64,000 bases of DNA, from the NCBI GenBank assembly GCA_032629725.1, contig JAFEVB010000004.1, positions 868,001 to 932,000 on the forward strand, given 5' to 3'. Both the position numbers and the translations under genes were made by a program. Under the pieces are notes generated by a model. The model was not told where the DNA came from. It did not search any database and saw only the letters and a list, made by a program, of their open reading frames with translations. The DNA is from Gremmenia infestans (taxonomy: Eukaryota; Ascomycota; Leotiomycetes; Helotiales; Hamatocanthoscyphaceae). Positions 10,071 through 22,779 of the stretch are shown here, piece after piece (positions within the stretch are counted from its first letter, which is position 1; every line of letters starts with the position of its first letter).

Positions 10071-13000
10071 TTAATACTCTATAAATATCTTAAGGTTCCT
10101 AAGCGTCGCTAAGGTTTCCTAGGTGTTTTCTAAGTGTAGGTAGTCCATCTATTTAACTAGGTACTTAGTATAGCCTCTAACCTGTTTATAGTTTAGTATT
10201 GCTTTAACCTTATACTTAGCGTTAGGGTTAACTAGTTGGATTTCCGTGATAGGCGCAGGTGGCGCTCCTAGTAGTGCTAGTTTAAGGAGAGATACGTGGA
10301 ATACTAGATGTATATTTATTGTTCTAGGTAGTGCTAATTTATAGTTAACTGGTCCTACGACTCGCTTGATTTTAAATAGCCCTAGCTTTTTATAATCTAG
10401 TTTCGTGCTTAGTTATTTTATCTTAATATTTTTTCGTATTAGGTAGACCTTATCCCCCTCTTTAAGCATAGGTTCTATACTACGTTTTTCGTCGTAGTAC
10501 GACGCTGCTCTCTTTGTAAAGAATGCTAGGTTGCTAGCTAGTTCCTCCTAAAGTGCTTTAAGGTCTTCTACCTATATAGTCGCGGATTAGTTATCTACTT
10601 CTAAGGTTATTACAAAGCGGTAGGCCTTAGGGTTATAACCATAATTCGCGTATGCTAGTAAGATCTTTATATTTTCCGCAGCTGACGTGTTATATGCAAA
10701 CTAGGCAAGTGGTAGAAGTCCTACCTAGTTATTCTGCTTATAGTTTATATAATACTAGATATATATTTCTATTATCTAATTTATCTATTTAGTTTATCTA
10801 TTGGTTTATAAGTAAAAACTTATTAATAGCTTCCTTTTAATACCTAGTAAAGCCGTAAATGCCGTCTAGAATTTTAAAGTAAAGAGCTGATCTCTATCTA
10901 ATATAATTTCTTCTAGCGCGCTATAGTTTGCTACTACTACTTAGAGAAATGCCTAGGCTAAGTCTTTAGCTATGCTTAATTCCTTATAGGGTATTATATA
11001 GGTATACTTTATTAACCTATCTATAATAACTAGGATAGAATCATATTCCACTCCTATTATTAGGTCCTTGGACAGCAGTAGTTTAACTACGAAGTCCTAT
11101 ATAATAGATATCTAGGGAGTCTTTAGCATATTAGATAATTGCATTATACTATACAGGGCGTGCTATAATGCTTTATTCCGTATGCAAGTATCGCACTTGC
11201 TAATAACCTCCTTAACTATTATTTGCATACCTAGGAAGTAGTATCTCCGCAAGAGCCTCTCCTAGGTTCTAGTGTTTCCCTAATATCTATAAGCTAGTAG
11301 CTTATATTATTCCTTAACAAATTCTTTCCGGATACTCTTAGGGATATATATCTTATTCTTATATAGTAGGAGCCCCTCTATATTCTTCTAGAAGTATTAC
11401 GAGATGCCTTCTACTACTATATCCCCTTTATATGCCGATCTAATTTTATCCGTGAATAGGTTACCATTAACGCGGGTTACTGCTACGATTTATTATTTAT
11501 TTAGGATAAGGTTATTGCTATCTTCCTAGAAGATTACAACGCCCTTTATTTCCTCTTTTACCTTATATCCTAGCTTCCGACTTAGTATATTAGCGCATGC
11601 ATTCTCTATCCCCTTCATATATTTAATTCGTAAGTTATAGGTAGCAAGTGTCTCTGCCTACCTTATCTATCGCCTATTTAAGTCTTTAGTCGTAGTAAAG
11701 CTAATAAGATTCTTATAATTAGTAAGAATCGTTACTAGGAAGTTAGCCCCCTAAAAGTAAACCCTCTATTCCTATAATGCTTTAACTATTACTAGGAGTT
11801 CCTTATTATATATATTATAGTTAAGTTCTACAGACATCATTTTTCTAGAGTAGTACGCTACTAGATACTAGCTGCCATTCTTATATTTCTATATAAGCAC
11901 TCCCCCTATCGCCCTATCTAACGCGTCCGTCTCCGCTATTAACTTAAGTTCTAGCTAGAAGTTCTAGCGGATAGGTTCCTCTATAAAGGCCTGCTTTAGC
12001 TCTTAGAATGCCTTTTCCGCTTCATCTATCTATTTAAACTCCTTCTCCTTTTTTATTAGGTCTATAAGTAGTAGAGCCTTCTTTAAATATAACTTAATAA
12101 ACTTCTAGCAGAAGTTCGCGAATCCTAGGAAAGATTACACCTGTTTAACTATAGTTAGCGTCTCCTAGGTAATAATCGCTTGGACCTTTTTAGGGTCTAG
12201 GCTGATTTTCCCTAGCATAATTATATAGCCTAGAAAGGTAATTTCTTTTATATAGAAGTTGCACTTAGATAGCTTCAGGCGGAATCCCTTTGCCGCAAGT
12301 GCTTCTAAGACCTATATTACATATCCTACGTGCTATTCCTTATTATCTAAATATACTAGTATATTATTAAGGTAATATATATAGAACCTGTCTAAGAAAG
12401 CCCTTAACGCGTTATAGTTAACTTCTTAACAGGTTACTAGGGCGTTAGTTAGCCTAAATAGTATAACCTAGTACTTATAGTAACCAAATCTAGTTTAAAA
12501 TACTATTTTCTATTCCTTGCTCTTCGCGATGCAGATTAGGTAATATGCGTCCCTTATATCTAGTTATATAAAGATCACCGCCTCCCTTAGACGGTCTTAT
12601 ATATCGTCTGCCTATAGTAGTAGGTATTAATTTTTTATAGTTATCTTGTTTAACTTTTAATAGTTGATGCAAAATCGATCTAGTCCGTCTTTCTTCTTTG
12701 TAAATAGCATTAGCGCTCCTAATAGGGAGTGCGACTCCCTTATCCATCCCTTAGATAACGCCTTATTAATATACTCCCTCTATAGTCTTATCTCTTCTTT
12801 ACTATACTAGCGAAGTGGTTCCTAAAGAGGTTCGCATCCTTCTTTAAGCGGTATCTTATAGTCCTATAGTTAATATTTAGGTAAGGCCTTCTTACCTTAC
12901 AGGTTATTAAACATCTGTTCGAACTTCTTATACTATACTAGTATCTCTTTTTCAACCTTTATATTATCTAGTAGAGGGCCTTAGATTGCATGCCTAGCGC

Positions 13001-15007
13001 GTTATAGGAGGTAGCGCTAACCTCTCTATAGCTATATAGTTATTTTAATGCATAGTTATATTAGGTAAACTTCACTTTATAAGTTTCCTAGTTAATTTCT
13101 AGATTATATTATCTAATTCAAGGAATACCAAAAATAGCCTAATTATCTCTGATACGGATCACATCCAGGCTAATTTCCTCCTAGTAACCTCTAATAGTTA
13201 CCTATATAGGTATAGTCTTATACTTAACTATCCCTCCATTTATTTTAATTACTATCCTATTAATAATAGTAAGTGGGTAGGGTTCCTCCTTCTCTTATAT
13301 TAGTATATTAAGCCTCTTTACGGCTTCTAGCAAGATAAAGTTCCCCTATGCACTAGAGTTAAGTATAACCCGTAGCTCCTTTCCTCTAGTATAGGCGTTT
13401 AGCATTACGTGGTTTCGGCCCCCTATAGCCGCTACTTGCTTTCCTAGTTATCTTCCTTCTAGGACCTTATATCCTATGAATTGGTTTTCCTATAGTTAGT
13501 AACTGCTTTCCTACCTTATTAGTTAATACGGGGTGTTTAGCGCAAACGTGCTTTATGCTTCGTCACTAATATATTACTAGGCGAAAATCGTTAGGTTTAT
13601 AGGAAATAGAGAAAAAGTTGTTTTCCTCTAAATGCGTTTGCCTAACCCTTTACTAGTGATTTCCTAGACGTCTCCTAGCTCTATAATTAAGCTTAGCCTT
13701 AGCATCTTTTCTCTAGGGATGCCTTCAACGATCCTAGGCTATTAAGGTGCCTTAAAGACAACTTGTTATATGTCTTGGTATACAACTATATAGTATATGC
13801 CTTCTTCTGGTTTCTCTATTCCTAGCTAGAAGTCCCCTTTAAAGGCCGGTTTATCCCTCTCTTTAGGTTCCTACTAGTTTCCTGCAGAAAGCTTATTGCT
13901 AGCTATAATCTATTCTTTATCTATATTAGGTAGCTGGTTTATAGGATTCTAAGATAGGCTTGCTTTCTCTTCTGCGTTTGTTTTCTAGCTTTTATACTTA
14001 GGTGGTTGCGTGCCATACTCCTATCCCTCGGGGTCTGGTCGTAATACTACATCTAAGGTTTATATAGCCGCGCTTACGTTTTATTTCTTTTAGGGTCCTT
14101 TCCCTTTCTTCTACCTATAAGAGGATGCTAGGTGTCCAGGCAATCCACACTTAAAACAAAGTCCCTTTTAATATCGCTTATCCCGTTTCTCCCTAGAGAG
14201 TAGGTTCGGCTTCCGGTAAGCGGCGTTAATTTCTATTAGATCCCCCTAGTTCTTTCTTCCTATTAATCCTATCTTCCCTAATCGTTTACTAAAGTTATAG
14301 GTCCCCTTCTATTTAAGGGACCTCTTAAAGAATCAGTTATTAATCTTAACCGCTTCCTTAATCATTTTAGCAAGACTATTTAGTCGGTCTATCCTAGTTA
14401 GCTTATCCTTAACGAAGTCCTTTAGTCCTGCGTAGTACTAGCTAGTTAGGGCGCGGTCGCCCTATCCTGCCATGTCTAAATACTACTAGAACCTAGCCAT
14501 GTACTTAGAGGCTAACTTGTTCTGCTTTAGTTGTCGTAGCTCTTATTTAGCTATACTTTGCTATTTAAGGTCGCTAAAGACTTATCGGATGTTTTTCTTA
14601 AATGCCTTGTAGCTTATAAACATAGCCTAGGTTAAGGTTCTTGCCCCTGGTTATAACTTGTCTTAACTGGTCTTGTTTGCTATAAAGTCGTTAATATAGG
14701 TCTTAACCTAGTTAAAGGCTACGCCCTAAAGGTAACTAATTATATAGATAACCTTTACTGCCTTAGTTCTAAACAAGTGTTAGTTAAACAGATATATATA
14801 TCTATTGAAGTTAGGAAGTTATCTAACTTGCCTCTATCCCTATAGAACATGTTAGGTGTCTTAATAATCGCAGTTCGCTCCTATACCGCGAAAGTCTAGG
14901 CTAGTGCCGCGTAGAAGCTAGAGTTAGCGTTAGGGTTAGGGTGTTCTTCCCCTTAGTGGATCTAGTAGATAATATTATTCCGTTGATAGAAAGACTAGTG
15001 CTTAAAG
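10071..15007 (-). pseudogene. Element D gag-pol (degenerate)
   Basis: Minus strand, from right to left: capsid-like gag (about 14200-15000); zinc knuckle CFKCGLPGH with the fourth ligand changed to Tyr (about 14125-14160); protease-RT linker (about 13100-13400); RT with LDIRDAYY (about 12540) and the catalytic box now YLNN (12363-12374); RNase H with VAYYSRK (about 11860); integrase zinc arm CDTCIRNK-like (about 11180) and core; chromodomain (about 10110-10230); TAA at 10071. Dozens of stops at Trp, Gln and Arg positions make it non-functional. The gag-pol boundary cannot be fixed because stops are everywhere. Confidence 0.85.
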
Positions 15008-15472
15008 TGTAACAATCGCCTAGCCACATAGTGCTAGGGTAAGTCTTATAACTTAAGTAGGTCCCTGGACCTAAGTTATTATTAGGTTAATATTAATATC
15101 TATTGATGGATTACTAGTTACTATACTTAGGAGTATAGCTTATTATAAAGTATAAAGTAATAAGCGTGTATTAGGAAATACTATTTGAGTTAAGCACGAA
15201 GCTCCTATCTAATAGGTAACGACCTAGTCTTATATAGAACCTTTATATCCTGGATCATATAGATTATTCTAATCCTACTAATCCCGGATTATATAGATTA
15301 TTGCGATCTAAATGATCCATCTATATAACGCGTTATATAGCCGGCTGACCAATATGCGTAGTTATTATACTAGCTACTATAAAGGAACCTTCTTCCTCCT
15401 AGGGGTTCTCCTATGCCTAGCGAACTAGATATTGAGCCTAAGGTCCCCTAGTTACATATTGCCTTCGTAACA
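15008..15472 (-). repeat. LTR, 465 bp, type 1 (5' LTR of element D)
   Basis: Starts TGTAACAATCGCC and ends TTCGTAACA, followed by the TGTCC duplication. One base is missing relative to the other type 1 LTRs near its start. Confidence 0.92.
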
Positions 15473-15477
15473 TGTCC

Positions 15478-15840
15478 GTAGGCCGTTGCTCGCAGACTAG
15501 TCTACGCTAAAGCGCGAAGAACTTCGTCTAGAGCAGAAAAGGCAGAAGACGCTCTTAAAACTATTGCGCCTTAACTAGCAATAGTCTAAGTTTAAACGCT
15601 GTGCCTAGGATATATTACGCTAGGGCCTTAAAACCCTCGATAAGCTTAACGCCCTAGAGAAGAAAAAGAAGGTTAAGAAGAAGAAAAGTAGGCGGCGTAA
15701 GCAGAGAACTCTGCCTGCTTCTATTCCTAACTTTCTTACTAGTAGTCCTTTGCTTAGTCCTAACCCTTTTAGCAACCCTGCCTTTATCGTGTTACTAGCC
15801 GCATATAATCCTTCAGACCTGTTCTAGTTAGGTCGGGGTG
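15478..15840 (+). pseudogene. Antisense frame of element C, C-terminal half
   Basis: Continuation of the plus-strand frame interrupted at 8943. It reads KREELRLEQKRQKTLLKLL, then GLKTLDKLNALEKKKKVKKKKSRR, a Pro/Ser/Thr-rich tail and NPAFIVLLAAYNPSD, ending at TAG near 15820. The GLK-L-KL-ALE core and the AAYNPS ending match elements B and D; the linker residues differ clearly. Confidence 0.55.
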
Positions 15841-15846
15841 CTAACC

Positions 15847-18800
15847 TTAATAGTCCGCAAATATCTTAAGGTCCCTAAGTGTTATCCCTAGCTCCTAGGT
15901 GTTTTCTAAGTGTAGGTAGTTTATCTATTTAACTAAGTACTTAATACTTCCTCTAACCCGTTTATAGTCTAGTATTGCTTCGACCTTATATTTAGTATTA
16001 GGGTTAACTGGTTAGATTTCCGTGACGGGCGCGGGTAGCGCCCCTAGTAGTACTGGTTTAAGGAGGGATATATAGAATACTAGATATATGTTTATTATCC
16101 TAGGTAGTGCTAATTTGTAGTTAACTAGTCCTGTAATTCGTTTGATTTTAAATAGCTCTAGCTTTTTGTGATCCAGTTTTATGCTTAGTTGTTTTATCTT
16201 GATATTTTTTCGTATTAGGTAGACCTTATCCCCCTCTTTAAGCGTAGGTTCTATACTACGTTTTCCGTCGTAGTACGACGCTGCTCTCTTTATAAAGAAT
16301 GCTAGGTCGCTAGCTAGTTCCTCCTAAAGTGCTTTAAGGTCTTCTACCTGCATAGTTGCGGATTAGTTATCTACTCCTAAGGTTATCGCAAAGCGGTAGG
16401 CCTTAGGGTTATAACTATAATTCGCGTATGCTAGTAAGATCTTCGTATTTTCCGCAGCTAATATGTTATATGCGAACTAGGCGAGTAGTAGAAGTCCTAC
16501 CTAGTTATTCTGCTTATAGTTTCATATAACACCGGATATATATTTCTATTATCTGATTTATCTGTTTAGTTTATCTATTGGTTTATAGGTAAAAACTTAT
16601 TAATAGCTTCCTTTTAATACCTAGCAAAGCCATAAATGCCGTCTAGAATTTTAAAGTAAAGAGCTAATCTCTATCTAATATGATTTTTTCTAGCGCGCTA
16701 TAGTTTACTACTACTACTTAGAGAAATGCCCTAGGCTAAGTCTTTAGCCGTGCTTAACTCCTTATAGAGTATTATATAGGTGTATTTTATTAACCTATCT
16801 ATAATAACTAGGATAGAATCGTATTCCACTCTTATTATTAGATCCTTAGATAGTAGTAGTTTAACCACGAAGTCCTATGCAATAGATATCCAGGGAGTCT
16901 TTAGCATATTAGGTAATTGCATTATGCCGTATAGAGCATATCGTAATATCTTATTCCGTATGCAAGTATCGCACTTGCTAATAACCTCTTTAACCATTGT
17001 TTGCATACCTAGGAAATAGTATCTCCGCGAGAGCCTTTCCTAGGTTCTAGTGTTTCCCTAATATCCGTAAGCTAGTAGCTTGTATTATTCCTTAATAAAT
17101 TCTTTTCGGATGCTTTTAGGGATATATATCTTATTTTCGTATAGTAGGAGCCCTCTCTGCATTCTTCTAGAAGTATTGCAAGATGCTTTCTGCTACTACG
17201 TCCCCTTTATATACCGATCTGATTTTATCTATAAATAGGTCGCCATTAACGCAGGTTGCTGCTATAATTTATTATTTATTTAGGATAAGGTCGTCGCCGT
17301 CTTCCTAGAAGATCGTAATGCCCTTTATTTCCTCTTTTACCTTATATCCTAGCTTCCAACTTAGTATATTAGCGCGTGCGTTCTCTATCCCCTTCACGTA
17401 TTTAATTCGTAAGTTATAGGTAGCAAGTGTCTCTACCTACCTTATCTATCGCCTATTTAAGTCTTTAGTCGTAGTAAAGCCAATAAGATTCTTATAATTA
17501 GTAAGAATTATTACTAGGAAGTTAGCCCCCTAAAGGTAAACCCTCTATTCCTATAATACTTTAACTATTACTAGGAGTTCCTTATTATATATATTATAGT
17601 TAAGTTCTATAGACGTTATTTTTCTAAAGTAGTACGCTACTAAATGCTAGCTGCTATCCTTATATTTCTATATAAGCACTCCCCTTATCGCCCTATCTAA
17701 CGCGTCCGTCTCCGCTATTAACTTAAGTTCTAGCTAGAAGTTCTAGCGGATAGGTTCCTCTATAAAGGCCTGCTTTAGCTCTTAGAATGCCTTTTCCGCT
17801 TTATCTGTCTATTTAAACTCCTTCTCCTTTTTTATTAGGTCTATAAGTAGTAGAGCCTTCTTTAAATATAACTTAATAAACTTCTAGTAGAAGTTCGCAA
17901 ATCCTAGGAAAGATTACACCTATTTAACTATAGTTAGCATTTCCTAGGTAATAATCGCTCGGACCTTTTTAGGGTCTAGGCCGATTTTCCCTAGCGTAAT
18001 TACATAGCCTAGAAAGGTGATTTCTTTTATATAGAAGTTATACTTGGATAGCTTTAGGCGGAATCCCTTTGCCGCAAGTGCTTCTAAGACCTATATTATA
18101 TATCCTATATGCTATTCCTTATCATCTAAATATACTAGTATATTATTAAGGTAATATATATAGAACCTGTCCAAGAAAGCCCTTAACGCGTTATAGTTAA
18201 CTTCTTAACAGGTTGCTAGGGCGTTAGTTAGCCTAAACGGCATAACCTAGTACTTATAGTAACCAAATCTAGTTTAAAATGCCATTTTCCATTCCTTGCC
18301 CTTTATAATACGGATTAGGTAATATGCATCCCTTATATCTAGTTATATAAAGATCACCGCCTTCCTTAGACGGTCTTATATATTATCTGCCTATAGTAGT
18401 AGATATTAATTTTTTATAGTTATCTTATTTAACTTTTAGTAGTTAACGCAAAATCGATCCAGTCTGTCTTTCTTTTTTGCAAATAGTATTAGCGCTTCTA
18501 ATAGGGAGTGCAACTCCCTTATCTATCTCTTAGATAACGCCTTATTAATATACTCCCTCTATAGTCTTATCTTCTCTTCGCTATACTAGCGAAGTGGTTC
18601 CTAAGAAGGTTTGCACCTTTCCTTAAATAGTATCTTATAGTCCTATAGTTAATATTTAGGTAAGGCCTCTTTACCTTATAGGTTGTTAAATATCTATTCA
18701 AACTTCTTATACTGCACTAGTATCTCTTTTTCAACCTTCTCGTCGTCCGGTAGAGAGCCTTAGGTTGCGTGCCCTAGCGCGTTATAGGAGGTAGCGCTAA

Positions 18801-20789
18801 CCTCTCTATAGCTATATAGTTATTTTAATGCATAGCTGCATTAGGTAAACTTTACCTTATAAGTTTCCTAGTTAATTTCTAGATTATGCTATCTAATCTA
18901 AGGAATACTAAAAATGGCCTGATTATCTCCGATACAGATTATATCCAGGCTGATTTCCTCCTAGTAACCTCTAATAGTTACCCGTATAGGTATAGTCTTA
19001 TGCTTAACTATCCCTCTATTTATTTTAATTGCCGTCCTATTAATAATAGTAAGTAGGTAGAGTTCCACCTTCTCTTATATTAGTACATTAAGCCTCTTTA
19101 TAGCCTCTAGCGAGATAAAGTTCCCCTATGCACTAAAGTCAAGCATAACCCGTAGCTCCTTTCCTCTAGTGCTAGCATTTAGTATCACGTGGTTTCAGCC
19201 CCCTATAGCCGCCACTTGCTTCCCTAGTTATCTTCCTTCTAGGACCTTATATCCTATAAATTGGTTTTCCTATAGTCGGTAACTACTTTCCTATCTTATT
19301 AGTTAGTACAGGGTGTTTAGCATAAACGTGCTTTATACTTCGTCACTAATATGTTACTAGGCAAAAATTATTAGGTTTATAGGAAATAGAGGAAAAGTTG
19401 TTTTCCTCTAAATACGCTTTTCTAACCCTTTGCTAGTAATTTCCCAGACGTCTCCTAGCTCTATAATTAAGCTTAGCCTTAGTATCTCCTCTCTAGGGAT
19501 GCCTTCGACAATCCTAGGCCGTTAAGGTGCCTTAAAGACAACTTGTTATATATCTTAGTATACAACTATATAGTAGATGCCTTCTTTTGGTTTCTCTATT
19601 CCTAGCTAGAAGTCCCCTTTAAAAGCCGGTTTATCCCCTTCTTTAGGTTCCCACCAGTTTTCTACAGAAAGTTTATTACTAGCCATAATCCATTCTTTAT
19701 CTATATCAGGTAGCTAGTCCGTAGGATCCTAAGATAGGCTTGCCTTTTCTTCTGCGTTTATTTCCTAGCTTTTATATTTAGGTAGTTGCATGCTATACTT
19801 CTATCCCTTAAGGTCTAGTCGCAATACTGCACCTAAGGTTTATATAGCCGCGCTTATATTTTATTTCTTTTAGGGTCCTTTCCCTTTCTTCTGCCTATAA
19901 AAGGATACTAGGTATCCAGGCAATCCACACTTAAAATAGAGTCCTTTCTAATATCGCTTATCCCGTTTCTCCCTAAAGAGTAGGTTTGGTTTTTAGTAAG
20001 CGGTATTAATTTCTATTAGGTCCCCCTAGTCCTTTCTTCCTATTAATCCTATCTTCCTTAATTGTTTACTAAAGTTATAGGTCCCTTTCTATTTAAAGGA
20101 CCTCTTAAAGAATTGGTTATTAATCTTAACCGCTTCCTTAATTATTTCGGCGAGACTATTTAGTTAGTCTATCCTAGTTAGCTTATCCTTAATAAAGTCC
20201 TTTAGTCTAGCGTAGTACTAGCTAGTTAGGGCGCGGTCGCTCTATCCTGCTATATCTAAATACTGCTAGAACCTAGCTATATACTTAGAGGCTAACTTGT
20301 TCTGCTTCAATCGTTGTAGCTCCCGTTTAGCTATACTTTACTATTTAAGGTCGCTAAAAACTTATTGGATGTTTTTCTTAAATGCCTTATAGCTTATAAA
20401 CATAGTCTAAGTTAAGATCCTTGCTCTAGTCGTAACTTGCCCCTAACTGGTTTTATTTGCTATAAAGTTATTAATGTAGGTCTTAACCTAGTTAAAGGCC
20501 ACGCCCTAAAGGTAACTAATTATATAGATAACCTTTACTGCCTTAGTTCTAAATAAGTGTTAGTTAAATAGGATATATATATCTATTGAAGTTAGGAAGT
20601 TATCTAACTTGCCCCTATCCCTATAGAATATGTCAAGTGTCTTAATAATCGCAGTTTATTCCTATACCGCAAAAGTCTGGGCTAGCGCTAGCGTAGAAGC
20701 TAGAGTTAGCATTAGGGTTAGGGTGTTCTTCCCCTTAGTAGATCCGGTAGATAATATTATTCTATTAATAAAAAGACTAGTGCTTAAAG
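15847..20789 (-). pseudogene. Element C gag-pol (degenerate)
   Basis: Same domain order as element D, read right to left: gag (about 19950-20780), zinc knuckle (about 19905-19945), protease-RT linker (about 18880-19150), RT with the catalytic box YLNN (18142-18153), RNase H (about 17580-17660), integrase (about 16500-17200), chromodomain (about 15890-16010) and TAA at 15847. It is full of RIP-type stops. An open stretch on the opposite strand at 16780-17019 is only the shadow of the integrase. Confidence 0.85.
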
Positions 20790-21221
20790 TGTAACGATCG
20801 CCTAACTTATATAGTGCTAAGGTAAGTCTTATAACTTAAGTAGGTCCCTAGACCTAGGTTATTATTAGGTTAATATTAGTATCTATTAATAGATCACTGG
20901 TTGCTATACTTAGGAGTATAGCTTATTATAAAGTATAAAGTAATAAGCATATATTAGGAAATACTATTTAAGTTAAGCACGAAGCTCCTATCTAATAGGT
21001 AACGACCTAGTCTTATATAGAACCGTTATGCCTTTAGATCCTGATGGATCCTAACGGGCCGCGAGGATCCCTACGGTCCTCCTTGGTCCGTCACGTGACT
21101 AATATACTAGAAGAACGTTTCTTGCTTATATAAGGAAAATCTGTTCCTACTAAAGGTTCTCCTACGTCTAGAGTTCGACATTAAGCCTAAGGTCCCTTGA
21201 TTATATATTATGTTCGTAACA
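20790..21221 (-). repeat. LTR, 432 bp, type 2 (5' LTR of element C)
   Basis: Starts TGTAACGATCGCC and ends GTTCGTAACA, followed by TCTAC (21222-21226). Its length equals the partner LTR at 8232-8663. Confidence 0.92.
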
Positions 21222-21226
21222 TCTAC

Positions 21227-22170
21227 CCTCTAATCCGTTCTATATAAGAAGCAAAAAAGGCAGCTTATTTATAGTTACTATTAAGTAAGCTAGAGTTTAG
21301 AAGAAGTATAACTTATACTCTAGTATTATAATTATAGTTCTATATATACTTTTTATATAACTAGTTATAGATATATATAATATATTTAGTAAGGACTTTC
21401 TTATAATATACTATATTAAACGGTGGGCTATTACTATACTATACTCTTTATAGAGGTAGTAATAAGAATCCTATTAGGGAAACCGACTTCTATAAAGGGA
21501 TCTAGAATATAGTTATAAGAACTAGTATTATATTAGGATTCAAAAGTATATTTTTTAATTATTAGAATTAAGAAAGTAAGATTATAGGTGTTTTTAGAAT
21601 AATTAAAAGGTCTGCTATATCTTTAAAGACTATAATAACTATAGAATACTAAGATATATTATTAATTTAAGTATAGGAAAGTTAAAGAAAGGATTAGAGA
21701 TATAAAGCATACTATATAAATATAGCTAAGAGAGATCAAACCGCTATTATATTATTAAATAAAATAGAATAGATCGGTAAGATAAAGATAATAGCCTACT
21801 ATCTGCTATTATAGATCTAGCTATCTTAAATACTAGTTATATTATTAAGAGTGTTTGCAGTCGATTAATATATAGTTATATTATTAAGTGTATCCCTAGT
21901 TAATAAACATATTTAAGATTATAAGTACTAATTCTATAATTAACTTCTATATCTTAAGAATGTTTATCTTTAAATAGTATTAAAATTAGATCTATTATAT
22001 TACTTACTAAAGAGTATTTAGATAGTTTTATTAATTACCTATTATCCGTTTTCTTAGATCTTAACTATTAGAATAAAAGAGGATTATATTTTATTTTTTA
22101 TAACTCTAAAAGTGCCGTCTTGCTTCTCCCCGCCGCCTTTTTATATATTTATACTATTAGTACAAACTAG
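21227..22170. other. AT-rich degenerate DNA right of element C
   Basis: The first few bases complete the minisatellite interrupted by element C. The rest is very AT-rich, with stops in all frames. I see no assignable coding feature. Confidence 0.4.
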
Positions 22171-22344
22171 AACTTATAGTTTAATAAGATCTTAGGCCTA
22201 TTAAGATATATTAAGACCTCTAAATAATACGCTGCCTTAGATATTAAGCTAATATGAAACTTATAGTTTAATAAAACCTTAGGCTTATTAAGATATATTA
22301 AGACCTCTAAATAATATACTACTTTAGATATTAAGCTAACTTAA
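22171..22344. repeat. 87-bp direct tandem duplication
   Basis: Two adjacent copies beginning AACTTATAGTTTAATAA (22171 and 22258), differing by scattered C/T and A/G changes. Confidence 0.8.
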
Positions 22345-22779
22345 TAAAATAGTAGCAGATATTAGTATAGTAGCTATATATAAAGGTATAGTAGTTACTA
22401 GTTCTAGGTTAAGTAGAAAGATTTAGATTTAACTGCTTTCTAATCTAGCTATTATTAACTTTATAGTATAGGATTCTAAAGCTAGAGAAATTAAAAAGGT
22501 AGGTAAAAGAAATAGTGCTTATTATAAAGCTAATAATCCCGCTTTTAGTAAATTTTTAACCGATTTATAAGAGCTTAGTATTACTAGTAGAAGTTAGGAG
22601 TTGGACGTTCTAGTAAGAAACTTGCTCTATAACTAGCTTATAGGACTTGCGTAATATGCTAGAATAGAGAGGGATCTTTTATCTCTTTCTAATTATCTTC
22701 TAATATCTATAATAGTATTATAATACCACTTTGCCTACTTTCTACTATTAAATAGTAAGTATAGTATATTTTAAGAAAA

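Larger units (their letters stand above)
8944..15472 (-). mobile_element. Element D: full-length Ty3/gypsy chromovirus, 6.5 kb, type 1 LTRs
   Basis: A complete 6529-bp element in minus orientation, inserted in element C with a perfect TGTCC duplication (8939-8943, 15473-15477). The LTRs are 8944-9409 (466 bp) and 15008-15472 (465 bp). Order in element direction: LTR, gag, pol, reverse-strand frame, polypurine tract, LTR. Because it interrupts C, it is younger than C, yet it is also heavily RIP-mutated. Confidence 0.93.
8232..21221 (-). mobile_element. Element C: Ty3/gypsy chromovirus, type 2 LTRs, interrupted by element D
   Basis: A complete element of about 6.46 kb after removing nested element D. 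It is bounded by 432-bp LTRs at 8232-8663 and 20790-21221 and by a perfect TCTAC duplication (8227-8231, 21222-21226). The minus strand carries gag, protease, RT, RNase H, integrase and chromodomain; the plus strand carries the reverse frame near the 3' LTR. All frames contain many stops of RIP type. Confidence 0.9.

Noticed and set aside
12490..12747. 85-aa open frame on the minus strand as a separate gene
   Set aside because: It lies inside the RT of element D, in a shifted frame; neighbouring frames spell the RT motifs.
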